A DNA stretch of 64,000 nt from Lepus europaeus (taxonomy: Eukaryota; Chordata; Mammalia; Lagomorpha; Leporidae). How positions within the stretch are numbered: the first letter of the stretch is position 1; every line of letters starts with the position of its first letter. This document shows positions 21,690 to 32,954 of this stretch, piece after piece. A model generated the notes under the pieces. It had not been told where the DNA came from. It ran no database searches and saw only the letters and a list, made by a program, of their open reading frames with translations. Both the position numbers and the translations under genes were made by a program. The DNA is taken from positions 70,455,266 to 70,519,265 of the forward strand of contig NC_084837.1 in NCBI RefSeq assembly GCF_033115175.1. Direction: 5' to 3'.

Positions 21690-22835
21690 GAACAGTACTT
21701 TAAACATGGGAAGATGTAAGTTCGCTGGAATGTAGTCTTTGAAAACTACGCAAAATGTTTAGAAGTTGAAGTTAGAAATACAGTGACAGGTGAAACAGAT
21801 TAGATGCAGCTGAAAAGAGACTTCATGCAGTGAAACACAGGACAAATGAATTAACTATAATGCAACTCAAGATACAGAAATTTAAAACACAAAAGAAAAA
21901 AATCAAAAGTCATAGAGCATAGATTGACAAGTTTGAGCTACACCTAATAATTGCAGAAGGAGGTAATGGGGATAAGCAATCTTCTGCAGAGATTACAGCT
22001 GAAATTCTTCCAGAATCTGTTTAAATGGTGAATCATCAGACTCGGAATGCCCAGTGAATTCAAGCAGAATAAATACAAATATTAACCTTGATTCATTGTA
22101 GACAGACTGTAGAACATCAAGTTAAAGAGATGATCTTAGTGCCGGCGCTGTGGTGTAGCAGGCAAAGCTGCAAGCTGCAGTGCTGGCTTCCCATATGGGT
22201 GCTGGTTCAAGTCCTGGCTGCTCCACTTCAGACCCAGCTCTCTGCCTTGGTTTGGGAAAGCAGTGGAAGAGATCCCAAGTCCTTGGGCCCCTGCAGCCAC
22301 ATGGGAGACTCAGAAGAAGCTCCTGGCTTCAGATTGGCACAACTCCAGCCATCTGGGGAGTGAACCAGTGGATGGAAGACCACTTGCTCTCTCTATATAT
22401 ATGCCTCTCTGTACCTCCCTCTTTCAAATAAATAGTTTTTTTCTTTAAGAGATGATCTTAAAAGTAGTCCCCAATCGTTAGGGGAGAAGAAATACAATGA
22501 AGCCAGAGACTGAAAAGAACAGATTACTTTCAAAGGCATATCAAGTAGGTCAAAAACTGATTTCTCAACAACAGGAAAATAAAAAGTGGAGTAATGTTTG
22601 CTGAAAGTGCCAAAAGAAAGCCATCGTGAGTTTATAAATTCATACTTAGAAATGTTATCTTTGAAGCAGAATTTCAACTTTCATAGGAGTTAATTTCCAA
22701 GATATCTTTATTAAAAGAACTTCTAAAACAAATCTATCAAAAATAAAAACTCCAAAAGGAAGATCAAAAATTTTAAAATGCTAATAAAAGTCTAATACAT
22801 GGATAAATCTCAACAGTAGCTACATAAAATATCTC
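21690..22835 (+). mobile_element. Ancient L1M ORF1/inter-ORF relic
   Basis: Split by the SINE at 22139-22446. TGATCTTAAAAGTAGTCCCCAATCG ... GAGAAGAAATACAATGAAGCC, GTGGAGTAATGTTTGCTGAAAGTGCC and AGAAAGCCATCGTGAG follow the order of the L1M ORF1 3' part (usually GATCTTAAAAGCAGCAAGAGAG ... AAAGTGCTGAAAGAAA). No frame. Confidence 0.55.
22139..22446 (+). mobile_element. C-type SINE with target duplication
   Basis: Complete; target duplication AAGAGATGATCTTA at 22125-22138 and 22447-22460 is exact over 14 bases. Confidence 0.96.
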
Positions 22836-23145
22836 GAGGCTAGTGTTGTGGCTCAGGGGAGTAAGCTGCTGCCTTCAATGCTGGTATCCCATGTGGGCAC
22901 TGTTTGAGTCTGGTTGTTCTACTTCTGATCTAGCTCCTTGTTAATGCACCTGGGAGGACAGTGGAGCATGGCCTAAGTGTTTGGGCCCCTGCCACCCATG
23001 TGGGAGATCCTGATGAAATTGAGGCTCCTGTCTTTGGCCTAACTCAGCCCTGGCCATTATCACCATTGGGGGAATGAACCAGTGAATGAAAAGTCTTTCT
23101 CTGTGTGTCTCCTCTCTCTGTAGTTCTGACTTTAAAAACTTTTTT
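22836..23145 (+). mobile_element. Old C-type SINE
   Basis: AGGCTAGTGTTGTGGCTCAGGGG, CACCCATGTGGGAGATCC, GGAATGAACCAGTGAATG and TGTGTGTCTCCTCTCTC tail. Diverged tail lacks the AAATAAAT repeats. Confidence 0.9.
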
Positions 23146-23168
23146 TCCTAAAAGAAAACTTGATTAGC

Positions 23169-23437
23169 TTTTTTAAAAAAGATTTATTTGAGAAGCAGAG
23201 GGAGACGTCTTCCGGTTGGTTCACTCCCCAGATGCCACAACAGGTGGAGCTGTGCCAATCTGAAGCCAGGAGTTTTTCTGGGCCTCCCACACAAGTGCAG
23301 GGGTCCAATGACTACTTTCCCAGGCCGTAGCAGAGAGCTGGATCAGAAGTAGAACAGCTGAGACTCGAACTGGTGACCATATGGGATGGCGACACTACAG
23401 GCAGTGACTTTACCCACTACCCCACAGTGCTGGTCCC
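23169..23437 (-). mobile_element. C-type SINE
   Basis: First of two adjacent minus-strand copies: TTTTTTAAAAAAGATTTATTTGAG to CACAGTGCTGGTCCC, slightly shortened internally. Confidence 0.93.
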
Positions 23438-23439
23438 TA

Positions 23440-23760
23440 GATTTTTTAAAGATTTTTAAAATTTATTTGAAAGGCAGAGTTAGAGAGCAGGAGAGAGAGA
23501 ATCTTCCATCTGCTGGTTCAATCCCCCAATTGCCACAATGGCCAGAGCTGAGCCGAGCCGATCAGAAGCCAGGAGATTTTTCCGGGTCTCCCACATGGGT
23601 GCAGGGGCCCAAGCATTTGGACCATCTTCCCTTGCTTTCCCAGGCACATTAGTAGGGAGCTGAATTGGAAGTGGAGCAGCCAGGAATTGAAGCAGTGACC
23701 ATGTGGGATGCTGGCATCACGGACAGCAGTTTTACACACTATGCTACAATGCTGGCCCCA
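23440..23760 (-). mobile_element. C-type SINE
   Basis: Directly abuts the previous copy, same orientation: TTTTTTAAAGATTTTTAAAATTTATTTG to ACAATGCTGGCCCC. Confidence 0.93.
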
Positions 23761-23879
23761 GAGATTAGCCTTTTCAATGAACTAAAATTTTGCACAAAAT
23801 CATACTACAGAAAAGTTGAAAGTAGATGGGTGGAAAATTATACCAGACAAATACTAATGAAAAAATTTGATGCAACTAA

Positions 23880-24207
23880 TTTTTTTAAAAGATTTATTTA
23901 TTTATTTTTAAGTCAGAGTTACGAGGAGAGGCGGGGGGGATGGGGGGTCTTCTATCCGCTGGTTCACTCCCCAATTGACTGCAATGGCTGGAGCTGAGCT
24001 GATCCGAAGCCAGGAGCCAGGAGCCTCCTCCAGGTCTTCTCACATGAATGCAGGGGCCCAAAGACTTGTACCATCTTCCACTGCTTTCCCAGGCCATAGC
24101 AGAGAGCTGGATCAGAAGTGGAACAGCTGGAACTTGAACCGGCGCCCATATGGGATGCTGGCACTGCAGGCAGTGACTTTACCCGCTATGCCACAGTGCC
24201 AGCCTCA
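23880..24207 (-). mobile_element. C-type SINE
   Basis: Minus copy TTTTTTTAAAAGATTTATTTATTTATT to CACAGTGCCAGCC, with a G-rich GGCGGGGGGGATGGGG substitution in the tail region. Confidence 0.94.
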
Positions 24208-24314
24208 GATGGAAATAATTTAAAATGGAAGGGGATACTAGACACAAGGTAGTTTTTAAGGTTTAATAAATTGGGCAGGAGTAAGAATTCTAAATATGTA
24301 TGAAAACAGGATAC

Positions 24315-24590
24315 AAAACACATTTTTAAAATTTTTTGATACATGCATACATTTTAATGATAATATTAGGATAATTAGCATCCATTGCTTCATATATTTA
24401 AGCTTTCTTTGTAGTGTGAACATTCAGAAGTCTTTCTTCTAGCTATTTAGAAAAGTACAGTATGTTATTATTAACTGTTATTACCCTACTGTACATTAGC
24501 ACACCAACAGGATTGTTTTTATAATAAGGAAATAAAGTACTTTTTAATTCAATAAAAGTAAACCTTTCTGAGGTTTGATGTATCTGTATT
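24315..24590 (-). mobile_element. Ancient L1 (L1MA/MB-like) 3' UTR fragment, antisense
   Basis: GATACATGCATACATTTTAATG, GGATAATTAGCATCCATTGC, CTTCTAGCTATTTAGAAA and ATTACCCTACTGTACATTAGC are the standard antisense order of an old L1 3' UTR. Confidence 0.6.
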
Positions 24591-24889
24591 TTTTTTTTTG
24601 AGAGAGAGAGAGAGTTAACTTTGGAGAAGAACCCAAAAATGGTGCATCTTTTGCAAGCATTTAGACATTACTATAGCTTATGAGACATAGAAAATGTCCT
24701 CCACTTAATACATTAAAGCAAGGTAAATATTTGTAATCAAGTTTTACTATTAACTGTCACAATCTAACTCTTTGAGGAGAGAGGTCCTGCATGGGGAATT
24801 AGTACACAGTGACTACTGTTGTTAATTTAACAACACTCTTATGTATGACATCAGTGATCACCTGAGGCTCTTGACATGTGCTGCCTTTT

Positions 24890-25079
24890 GGGTTTTTTTT
24901 TTTGGGGGGGGGGGCAGGTAGAGTTATAGACAGTGAGAGACAGAGAGAAAGGTCTTCCTTCCGTTGGTTCACCCCCCAAATGGCCACCACAGCTGGAACT
25001 ACACCGATCCGAAGCCAGGAGCCAGGTGCTTCTTCCTGGTCTCCCATGCGGGTGCAAGAGCCCAAGCACTTGGGCCATT
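24890..25079 (-). mobile_element. C-type SINE, partial, young subfamily
   Basis: Tail-side two thirds only: poly-T, an 11-G run, GGTAGAGTTATAGACAGTGAG, CCGTTGGTTCACC, TGGTCTCCCATGCGGGTGC, ending at CTTGGGCCATTG. Confidence 0.92.
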
Positions 25080-25173
25080 GTGGAAACCTTTTGAATCCAT
25101 TGACTCCTTCTGTATTTAGACAAGGCCGTGGGAAAAGTGGAAGTTCTCTCCTCCCTTCAGAGTGAAGTACATC

Positions 25174-25504
25174 TTTTTTTAAAAAAAATGTATTTATTTA
25201 CTTGAGAGGTAGAGTTACAGTGAGAGGGAGAGACAGAGGGAAATGTCTTCCATCCACTGGTTCACTCCCCAAGTGGCCACAACAGCCAGAGCTGCGCCGA
25301 TCCAAAGCCAGGAACCAGGTGCCTCTTCCCAGTCTCCCACGCGGGTGCAGGGGCCCAAGGATTTGGGCCATCTACTACTGCCATCCCAGGCCATAGCAGA
25401 GAGCTGGATTGGAAGAGGAGCAGCCAGGACTAGAACTGGCACTCATATGGGATGCCAGCACCACAGGCAGAGGATTTAACCTACTGCACCACGGTGCTGG
25501 CCCT
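25174..25504 (-). mobile_element. C-type SINE with target duplication
   Basis: Complete minus copy inside the L1 3' UTR; target duplication AGTACATC at 25166-25173 and 25505-25512. Confidence 0.95.
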
Positions 25505-25796
25505 AGTACATCCTTCTTTGATGACCACTTATTTCTGTTGGGGTTTCACCCATAGAATTCCTTCATGTGGAACACAGTGTTTTGGTTTTCCATGCCTGAC
25601 ATGCTCTCATTGGTTTTTCAGCCAGACCAGAATGCCTTAAGGGCTGATTCTGGTCACAGTGTTATTTGAAGTGATTATCATTCTATGAGTCTGCTATATG
25701 GACTGCTTCGATATGGGAGCATTCACTCCTTTTTGATTCCATTATTATTGCCAAACATTTAGTCTTATTTATATGATCACTTTAGTACTTAATCCT

Positions 25797-26137
25797 GCTG
25801 GCACCGCGGCTCACTAGGCTAATCCTCCGCCTGCGGTGCCGGCACCCTGGTTCTAGTCCCAGTCAGGGCGCCGGATTTTGTCCCAGTTGCTCCTCTTCCA
25901 GTCCAGCTCTCTGCTGTGGCCCGGGAGTGCAGTGGAAGATGGCCCAGGTCTTTGGGCCCTGCACCCGCATGGGAGACCAGGAGGGGGCACCTGGCTTCTG
26001 GCTTCGGATAGGTGCAGTGCGCCAGCCATAGCAGCCACTTGAGGGGAGAACCAACAGAAAAAGGAAAACCTTTCTCTCTCTCTCTCTCTCACTATCTAAC
26101 TCTGCCTGTCAAAAAAAAATAAAATAAAATAAAAAAA
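25797..26137 (+). mobile_element. Young-subfamily C-type SINE with target duplication
   Basis: Complete plus copy; target duplication TACTTAATCCT at 25786-25796 and 26138-26148. The target lies inside the 30-bp tandem repeat of the L1 3' UTR. Confidence 0.96.
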
Positions 26138-27153
26138 TACTTAATCCTATCTATATGATCACTTTATCACTTAAGCTTATCTCCATGCTCACTCTAACAT
26201 TCAAAATGATACTTTTACAACCCATCCTAAGGAGGTTTGGGATCCTATAGTAAGTTTTTAAACCATATCCTTATTAGTAGGTCTGTATAAATGTATGAAG
26301 AACTATGTAGTTTTGCAGTTGCAAGCTTCATACATTTCACAGTCACATCTTTAAGAACACAGTGAATCTTCCCACCGTGCCCATCCTCCTACCCGCACTC
26401 ACGCTTCTTCCCCTTCCCTCTCATTTCCGTTCTTGTTTTTTCCCAAAATCTATTTTCAGTTAACTTCGTACACATGTGATTATCTCCATTTTGGGTAAAT
26501 GTTCAACAGATAGCATTAGAAATACAAAGAGAAAAAAAAAAAAAAAGGAAAAAGGCAAACTGTTCCTCAACAGTCAAAACAAGAGCTGTTCAAAGTGATT
26601 GCTTCTCAAATTGTCAGTTTCACTTCTGCAGGTTGCCTTTTAGGTGCTCTATTAGTTATCATAGGTCAGGGAGAACATAGGGTATTTGTCCTTTGGGACT
26701 GGCTTATTTCATCCATTTTGTTGCAAATGTCCGGTGTACAGGTTTTTTTTTTTTTTTTTTAACCACTGTGTAGTATTCCATGGTGTACATATCCCATACT
26801 TTCTTTATCCAGTCTTCAGTTGACGGACATTTGGGTTGATTCCATGTCTTAGCTATTGTGAATTGAGCTGCAATAAATATGGGGGTAGAGATAGCTCTTT
26901 CATATGCTGATCTCATTTCCTTTGTGTAGAGTCCCAGGAGTGGGATGGCTGGGTCATATAGTATGTCTATATTTAGATTTCTGAGGAATCTCCATGCTGT
27001 CTTCCATAGTGGCTTTACCAGTTTACATTCCCACCAACAGTGGGTTAGGGTGCCTTTTTCCCTGCATCCTCGCCAGCATTTGTTTGTAGATTTCTATATG
27101 AAAGCCATTCTAACAGGGGTGAGGTGAAATCTCATTGTGGGTAAAACACATTT

Positions 27154-27469
27154 TGTTAAAGATTTTTATTTATTTGAAAGGCAGAGTTACAGAGGGGGAG
27201 ATAAAGAGAGGGAGAGAGTGAGCTTCCATCTGCTGATTCATTCCCCAAATGGTTGCAACAGCTGTGGCTGAGCCAGGCTGAGGCCAGGAGCCTGGAGCTT
27301 CCTCCCACGTGGGTGCAGGGGCCCAAGCACTTGAACCATCCTCTGCTGCTTATCCCAGGCACATTAGTAGGGAGCTGGATCAGAAGTGGAGCAGCCAAGT
27401 TGTGAACCCATATGGGATGCTAGTGCTGTAGGCAGAGGCCTAACCTGCTATGCCATCACGTCGGCCCCA
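27154..27469 (-). mobile_element. C-type SINE
   Basis: Minus copy TTAAAGATTTTTATTTATTTG to ATCACGTCGGCCCC, directly after the L1 truncation point. Confidence 0.94.
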
Positions 27470-28127
27470 TAAGATACATTTTAAAAATTGAGATGACTAC
27501 AAGCAAAAATGGCTAAATTCACTCTTAGTGAAAGGTTTCACATGATATAAATAATTGACAGCTTGAGCAAGCAAGAAACAAGGTTGTAGAACATTTGAAC
27601 ACATTTGTCAAGCTTAATCTAAGCACATGGAATATGGATTGCCAAAAATGTATAGTACATTCTTTTCAAACACACGAGGAACATTTGAAAGGCAGGAGGA
27701 AGATACTGAGTATATTCGATGTTCATAGAAAAATTAAGAGGTAGAGAGATGATTAACACCTTGTTCTGGGTCCTAATACTTTGCCTGCAATTGTAGACCG
27801 GGCCCAGAGAAAGAAACTCCTTAGAATCTCAAGATGGAGGAAACTGGGTTATCTACTTTAATCCTCTAACATAAAAGTCTCCACAGCATCGGCCCAAAGC
27901 CTTCATCTAGCTTTGTGTACATCTCTCCAAGACGAGGTACTGTGGTGGTCTCTGGACAGTCCCTCCAGCCCCTGCCAGCCTTCAATTAGTTGGCATGTCT
28001 ACAGATCAGTCATTCTTTCACAGCAATAATTCAACTACACCCCTGAGCTATCTAGGCACTGTCTGAGAGGTCTGGGCAATGAATGTCCTGGATGGGTTTG
28101 GTGGTGATGTAAGAAATTATACCCTGC
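27470..28127. other. Low-repeat DNA, nothing identified
   Basis: No named repeat or frame of interest. GC rises around 27880-28000 without an evident CpG island. Confidence 0.55.
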
Positions 28128-28550
28128 GGTGGGCATTTGTTGCAGCAGCTTAAATTGCTGCTTAGGGCACTAACGCACCATATAAGACTACCTGGTTGGA
28201 ACCCTGGCCATTCTGCTTTTGATCCAGCTTCCTGCTAATGCATCCTGGAAGGCAGCAAAGGATTGCTCAATACTTGAGACCCTGCCATGCATGTGAGAGA
28301 TCCAGATGGACTTCCCCAAATCCTGGGCTTCAGCCTGGCTCAGAACTGGCTGTTGGAAACATTTGGGGAGTGAACCAGTAAATACAGGATCTATCCCTCC
28401 ATCTCTTCTCTCCCCTCTCCTCCCCCTTCCCTCTCTACCCTCCCCCTCCCTCTCTTCTCTCCCCTCAGTCTCTACCCTTTCTATCCCCCACTCCCCCTCT
28501 CTTTCCCCACTCTCCCCTCCTTGCAAGTAAGACGAAAAATCTAAAAATTC
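28128..28550 (+). mobile_element. C-type SINE with expanded pyrimidine tail
   Basis: Head GCGGTGGGCATTTGTTGCAGC to GGGAGTGAACCAG is ordinary, but the tail from 28394 to 28525 is a roughly 130-base CT tract (normal is 30-50). The minus frame at 28188-28631, rich in Glu/Gly/Arg, is its translation artefact. Confidence 0.92.
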
Positions 28551-28711
28551 TACCCAGAAGTTAAGCGCAGTCCTGTACCTGTGAAAGGCCATTATAGGGG
28601 AGTTGCAGCATAATGTGGCTGGGCTTTGCAAGCCCCACTCAGGCTGTCTGGATGTAGCTCAGCATGGGCTGGCAGAACACACACGTCTCCCATTAAGAGT
28701 TTCAAGAAGTT

Positions 28712-29002
28712 GGGGCCTACACTGTAGCATAGCAGGTTAAGCCACCACCTGGCAACACCGGGATCCACATGGTACCAGTTTGTGTCCTGGCTGCCCCAGT
28801 TCCAGTCCAGCTCCCCAGTAATGACCTGGGGAATGCAGCAGAAGCTGGTCCAAGTCCCTGGGCCCCTGTACCCATGTAGGAGACCCTGATGAAGCTGCTG
28901 GCTTTGGCCTGGCCCAGCCATAGCCATTGCAACCATTTGGGTAGTGAACCAGCAGATGGAAGATCTCTAAGTCTTTCAAATAGAATAAATATTTTTTTTA
29001 AA
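28712..29002 (+). mobile_element. C-type SINE with target duplication
   Basis: Complete; near-exact target duplication GTTTCAAGAAGT (28699-28710) and GTTTTAAGAAGT (29003-29014). Confidence 0.93.
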
Positions 29003-29014
29003 GTTTTAAGAAGT

Positions 29015-29403
29015 CATAGTGGAAAAACAGCAAAAACCTGCCCGATCCTTTCCTATTCACACTCTTGTCCCGCAGGGCAACTTTGCATCTTTTTAGCTGT
29101 TGTCTAGAATTTACCTTCAAATTTCTAACATCTTCCTATAGATTTTTTTCTTTGCATTTTTATGTTTTAACTATTTCTGCCTGTGGGAAATAAGGATTTT
29201 ATTACATATTCTGCTTCCTACTACATATATGCACTTGTCTTCTCTGATAATCTCAATATGGCTTTATGCTTTTTACTCAAAGGAATATAAAGTGATGACA
29301 TTATTCTGATAAATATTTTCAGGGCAAGCCTGTAATACACAACAGTCTTTCCATGTGTAACTTGTTTCCTCTAGAGGAACTCATTTATTTCCTCAACTTT
29401 TTA
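29015..29403. other. AT-rich DNA, nothing identified
   Basis: No named repeat or gene signal. Confidence 0.5.
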
Positions 29404-29735
29404 ATGTATAAATTGAGAATGCCTAATCCGAGAAAAAAATCCCAAATACTCCAAAACGTAAAGCTTTCTGTGTGTTGATGAGATGCTACACAGGGAAAAC
29501 TTACACACCTGACCTCATGTGATGGACCCCAGTCAGAATACAGGCGCACTAAAAATAGTGTATAAAACTGCATTCAGTCTATAAGGTGTACACGAAAGAA
29601 ATCTTGTGTTTAGACGGGTCACATCCCTGGTATGACTCATTATGTGTATGCAAAATTCCAAAATCTGAAGCAGTCCGGTATCTGAAACACTTCTGGTCTC
29701 AAGCATTTGAGATGAAAGTAGCTTGATGTGTACCT
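29404..29735 (+). mobile_element. Ancient short DNA-transposon-like repeat
   Basis: GAATGCCTAATCCGAGAAAAAAATCCC at the left and ATCTGAAACACTTCTGG...GCATTTGAGATGAAAG at the right are imperfect inverted ends. Inner landmarks: CACACCTGACCTCATGTGATGG and TGTGTTTAGACGGGTCACATCCC. I recognise it as a common eutherian element but cannot name the family with certainty. Confidence 0.55.
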
Positions 29736-29897
29736 GTCATTGCTTGAACCACGGTTCCCCAACAAGTAAAACTCTTCTCTGCCGTGGGAACTCCTCAGGT
29801 ATTCTATCCTTTTTTGAGTTAAGAACTGTCTCCCACAGGTATCGCCAGCCTTTCCTGCAATCCTAGGCTGCTTGCACTTTGTGCCTACTATGCCATT

Positions 29898-29947
29898 GGA
29901 ACTTCCCTTCCCAGATTCTGGGAATCTCCTTTTCCCTGGGAATCTCC
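29898..29947. promoter_or_regulatory. Cluster of three NF-kappaB-like sites
   Basis: Matches to GGGRNNYYCC at 29898-29907 (minus strand, GGGAAGTTCC), 29920-29929 and 29938-29947 (both GGGAATCTCC). The latter two are part of an 18-bp-spaced direct repeat. Motif match only; no evidence of use. Confidence 0.35.
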
Positions 29948-30007
29948 CTCCCTTTTCCATTGCACACGTTTTATTCCTGTTTCCTGGATCCTGTGTCCTC
30001 CACTGCC

Positions 30008-30033
30008 TTTTTTTTTTTTTTTTTTTTTTTTTT
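30008..30033. repeat. Poly-T run (26 bases)
   Basis: Uninterrupted T run. No polyA signal complement follows on the right, so it is not clearly a retrocopy tail. Confidence 0.9.
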
Positions 30034-30208
30034 GCCTCCATGTTCTGGGAAAGCACATCCTAAAAGAGTTGCCAAAAATAAAAATTTTAAAGACATTGCA
30101 TTATTCCTTTTGTTGACAGGCTGTGTGTTGAAATGTGAATTAAATCTTCCATCAGAATTTTAAAAGCACTGTTGCACTGCTTTAATTCTATTTGTTGACG
30201 CTGAGACT

Positions 30209-30510
30209 TTAAAAAGATTTATTCATGTATTTGAAAGGCAGAGTGACAAAGAGGAACAGAGACCCATCTTCCATTGGTGGTTGACGCCTCAAACGGCTGC
30301 AATAGCCAGGGCTAGTCTAGCCTGAAGCCAAGAACTTCATCCAAGTCTCTCACGTGGGTCGCACTTGGGCCATCATCTACTGCTTTCCCAGATGTGTTAG
30401 CATGAAACTGGATCAAAAGCAGAGCTGCTGGAACTTGAACCAGCACTCCAATACAGGATACTGTGGTCAAAAGCAGTGGCTTAGCCTGCTGTGCCACAAT
30501 GCCAACCTCA
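30209..30510 (-). mobile_element. C-type SINE
   Basis: Minus copy TTTAAAAAGATTTATTCATGTATTTG to CACAATGCCAACC. Flanks GCTGAGACT and GCTGAGATG look like a diverged target duplication. Confidence 0.92.
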
Positions 30511-31339
30511 AAGCTGAGATGTTTGAAGTTCTTCTAATTCTTTTTTCTGTGACCTCTTCTCACGTGAGCATTTATGTGAAAAGTTGACAATTTACATTTC
30601 AAAAAATAACAGGTTAATTTATTACCATCTTATCATTCCTGTCGAGTGATGTTTCCATGTATTTTAGTCATTAAAACTCATATGTTAGAAAAATTGTCAT
30701 AATAAAATCACTATGGTAAGAGATAACATATTTTAAATACTGAAAGGTAATTCACCAAAATACTAAAAACATCTCTGCTGGAGGATGGAATTTTGGGAGT
30801 TTTCTCTTTTTAGTAACTCCTTTATTAAAGACATTTGTGTTTACAGTTACATTTGGGTTTGAAATATATGTTCTAATGCCAGACTAAAAATCCTCCAAAA
30901 GCCAGTGATAAATATTACACTGGAAAAAAAAAGAGCAGATTCATATAAATCTTCATAAATACAATTTCAATCTCATATTTCCAACAATTTAACATTTTCT
31001 AACATACTGCAAAGTTTTCTACGAACAACTATAATATACCTGCTACCTGGACAGTGCCAATAACATTTTGCTATACTTAGCACATAATGACCAATCCATT
31101 CCTCTACCCACATTAATGTCACTTACCTTTAAGTATTTAAAAAAATACAAGTATCATTACACTTCCCTCTAAATATGTCAGCACATATATTATTCACTAG
31201 GATTGATATTATTTGTAATACTTGCATGTTGAAGTAAAATTATATTTATTCAAGAAAACATTGACCCACAACAGGAGAGACAAGCATTGTAAACAATTCT
31301 CAAAATGTCAGTTTTGTTAATACGTATTAAATTTTTTTA
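30511..31339. other. AT-rich DNA, nothing identified
   Basis: No named repeat, gene or long frame. Confidence 0.5.
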
Positions 31340-31840
31340 TATTCTGTTATAACAGATCAGGGGAAAACATATGGTATTTGTTTTTTGGTGACTGGCTTAG
31401 TTCACCAAGTATAATGGTTTCCAGTTGCATTCATTTTGTTGCAAAGACAGATTTTGATTCATTTTTATAGAGGAGTATATAACATAGGGTGTATATACTA
31501 TATTTAGTTTATCTAGTCATTGGTTGATGAACATCTGTGTTGATTCCATATCTTAGCTATTGTGAATTGAGCTGCAATAAACATGGGGATACAGATAGCT
31601 CTTTCATATAAATACCCAGGAGTGGGATGGCTGGGTCATATGGTAGATCTATTTTCAGCTTTCTGAGGTGTCTCCATACTGTCTTCCACAGTGTCTGTAC
31701 CAGTTTACCTTTCTACCAGCTGTGGATTAGGGTATCTTTTCTCCCATATCCTTGCTAGTATTTATTGTTAGTTGATTTGTTCATGAGAGCCTTCTAACTA
31801 GGATGAGGTGAAATCTCATAATGGGGTTTTTTTTACCAGA
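31340..31840 (-). mobile_element. L1 3' region, antisense
   Basis: TAGCTATTGTGAATTGAGCTGCAATAAACATGG, AGGAGTGGGATGGCTGGGTCATATGG, CCATACTGTCTTCCACAGTGTC and GGATGAGGTGAAATCTCATAATGGGG: the standard antisense ORF2 end. It is plausibly the detached 3' end of the L1 at 36511-42300. Confidence 0.85.
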
Positions 31841-32292
31841 AGCCTTTTGTTGAAGGCATATAAACTTCAAGCGTTTCATAAATACAACTTTAGGAATATA
31901 GTGATTCCTCCTACTGTACCCACCCTCCCACCCTTGTAACATCTCTCTCTCTTATTCCCACTCTTATTTGTTACTAAGATCTATTTTCAATTAACTTTAT
32001 ACACATACAATTAACTCTGTACTAAGTAAAGAGTTCACAAATTGTATGAAAAAAAAAAAAAAAAAAAACTTCCTCAACAGTCCAGGACAGGGGCTGTTCA
32101 AAGTCATTGCATCTCAAAGTGTCAGTTTCACCTACGTAATTACCTTTTAGGTGCTTTATTAGTTATCATGGACCAGGGAGATGATATGGTATCTGTACTT
32201 TTGGGATTGGCTTATTTTACTAAGTATGAGGGTTTTATTGAAATTTTTTACTTATGTAAATGGAACAAATTCTATGTATCTCATAGAGTTTT

Positions 32293-32633
32293 TTTTTTTA
32301 AAGATTGATTTCATTTATTTGAAAGAGTTACAGAGAGAGGTCGAGACAGAGAGAGAGAGAGAGAGGTCTTCGGTCTTCCATCCGCTGGTTCACTCACCAG
32401 ATGGCTGCAACGGCTGGAGCTATGCCCATCCGAAGCCAGGAGCCAGGATTTTCTTCCAGGTCTCCCACACAGGTGCAGGGGCCCAAGCACTTGGGCCATC
32501 TTCTACTGCCATCCCAGGCCATAGCAGAGAGCTGGATCTGAAGAGGAGCAGCTGGGGCTAGAACTGGCACCCATATGGGATGCCGGCACTTCAGGCCAGG
32601 GCATTAACCCGCTGAGCCACAGCACTGGCCCCC
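32293..32633 (-). mobile_element. C-type SINE, first of two at one target
   Basis: Complete minus copy. CTCATAGAGTTT occurs before it (32280-32291) and after it (32634-32645). Confidence 0.95.
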
Positions 32634-32645
32634 TCTCATAGAGTT

Positions 32646-32954
32646 TGTTTGTTTTTGACAGGCAGAGTTAGACAGAGAGAGAGAGAGAGAGAGAGAGAAA
32701 GGTCTTCCTTTTTCGTTGGTCACCCCCTAAAGCGCACCGGCCCGAAGCCAGGAGCCAGGTGCTTCCTCCTGGTCTCCCATGCGGGTGCAGGGCCCAAGCA
32801 CTTGGGCCATCCTCCACTGCCTTCCCAGGCCACAGCAGAGAGCTGGACTGGAAGAGAGGCAACCGGGACAGAATCTGGTGCCCCAAGCGGGACTAGAACC
32901 CGGAGTGCTGGTGTCGCAGGCGGAGGATTAGCCTAGTGAGCCGTGGTGCTGGCC
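32646..32954 (-). mobile_element. Young-subfamily C-type SINE, second at same target
   Basis: Minus copy of the young subfamily (CGGGACTAGAACCCGG, GAGGATTAGCCTAGTGAGCC), with an expanded (GA)n at 32672-32698. A third copy of CTCATAGAGTTT follows at 32955-32966. Confidence 0.95.

Larger units (their letters stand above)
24592..27135 (-). mobile_element. 5'-truncated L1, 3' UTR to ORF2 C-terminus
   Basis: Poly-T start at 24592, a long 3' UTR, then the ORF2 C-terminus. The minus frame at 26704-26916 reads the hallmark FIAAQFTIAKTWNQPKCPS followed by DWIKKVWDMYTMEYYT, as in L1 ORF2 ends. It stops at 27135 (CTCATTGTGGG), so it is 5'-truncated in ORF2. Three SINEs interrupt it. Confidence 0.88.

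Noticed and set aside
28188..28631. 147-codon minus-strand frame rich in Glu, Gly and Arg
   Set aside because: Produced by the CT-rich SINE tail; no protein domain.
30008..30033. Poly-T as the tail of a minus-strand processed pseudogene
   Set aside because: No AATAAA complement follows and no mRNA-like sequence or target duplication is visible.
29640..30056. 138-codon minus-strand frame with a Lys run
   Set aside because: The Lys run is the 26-base T tract; the rest crosses an old transposon-like repeat.
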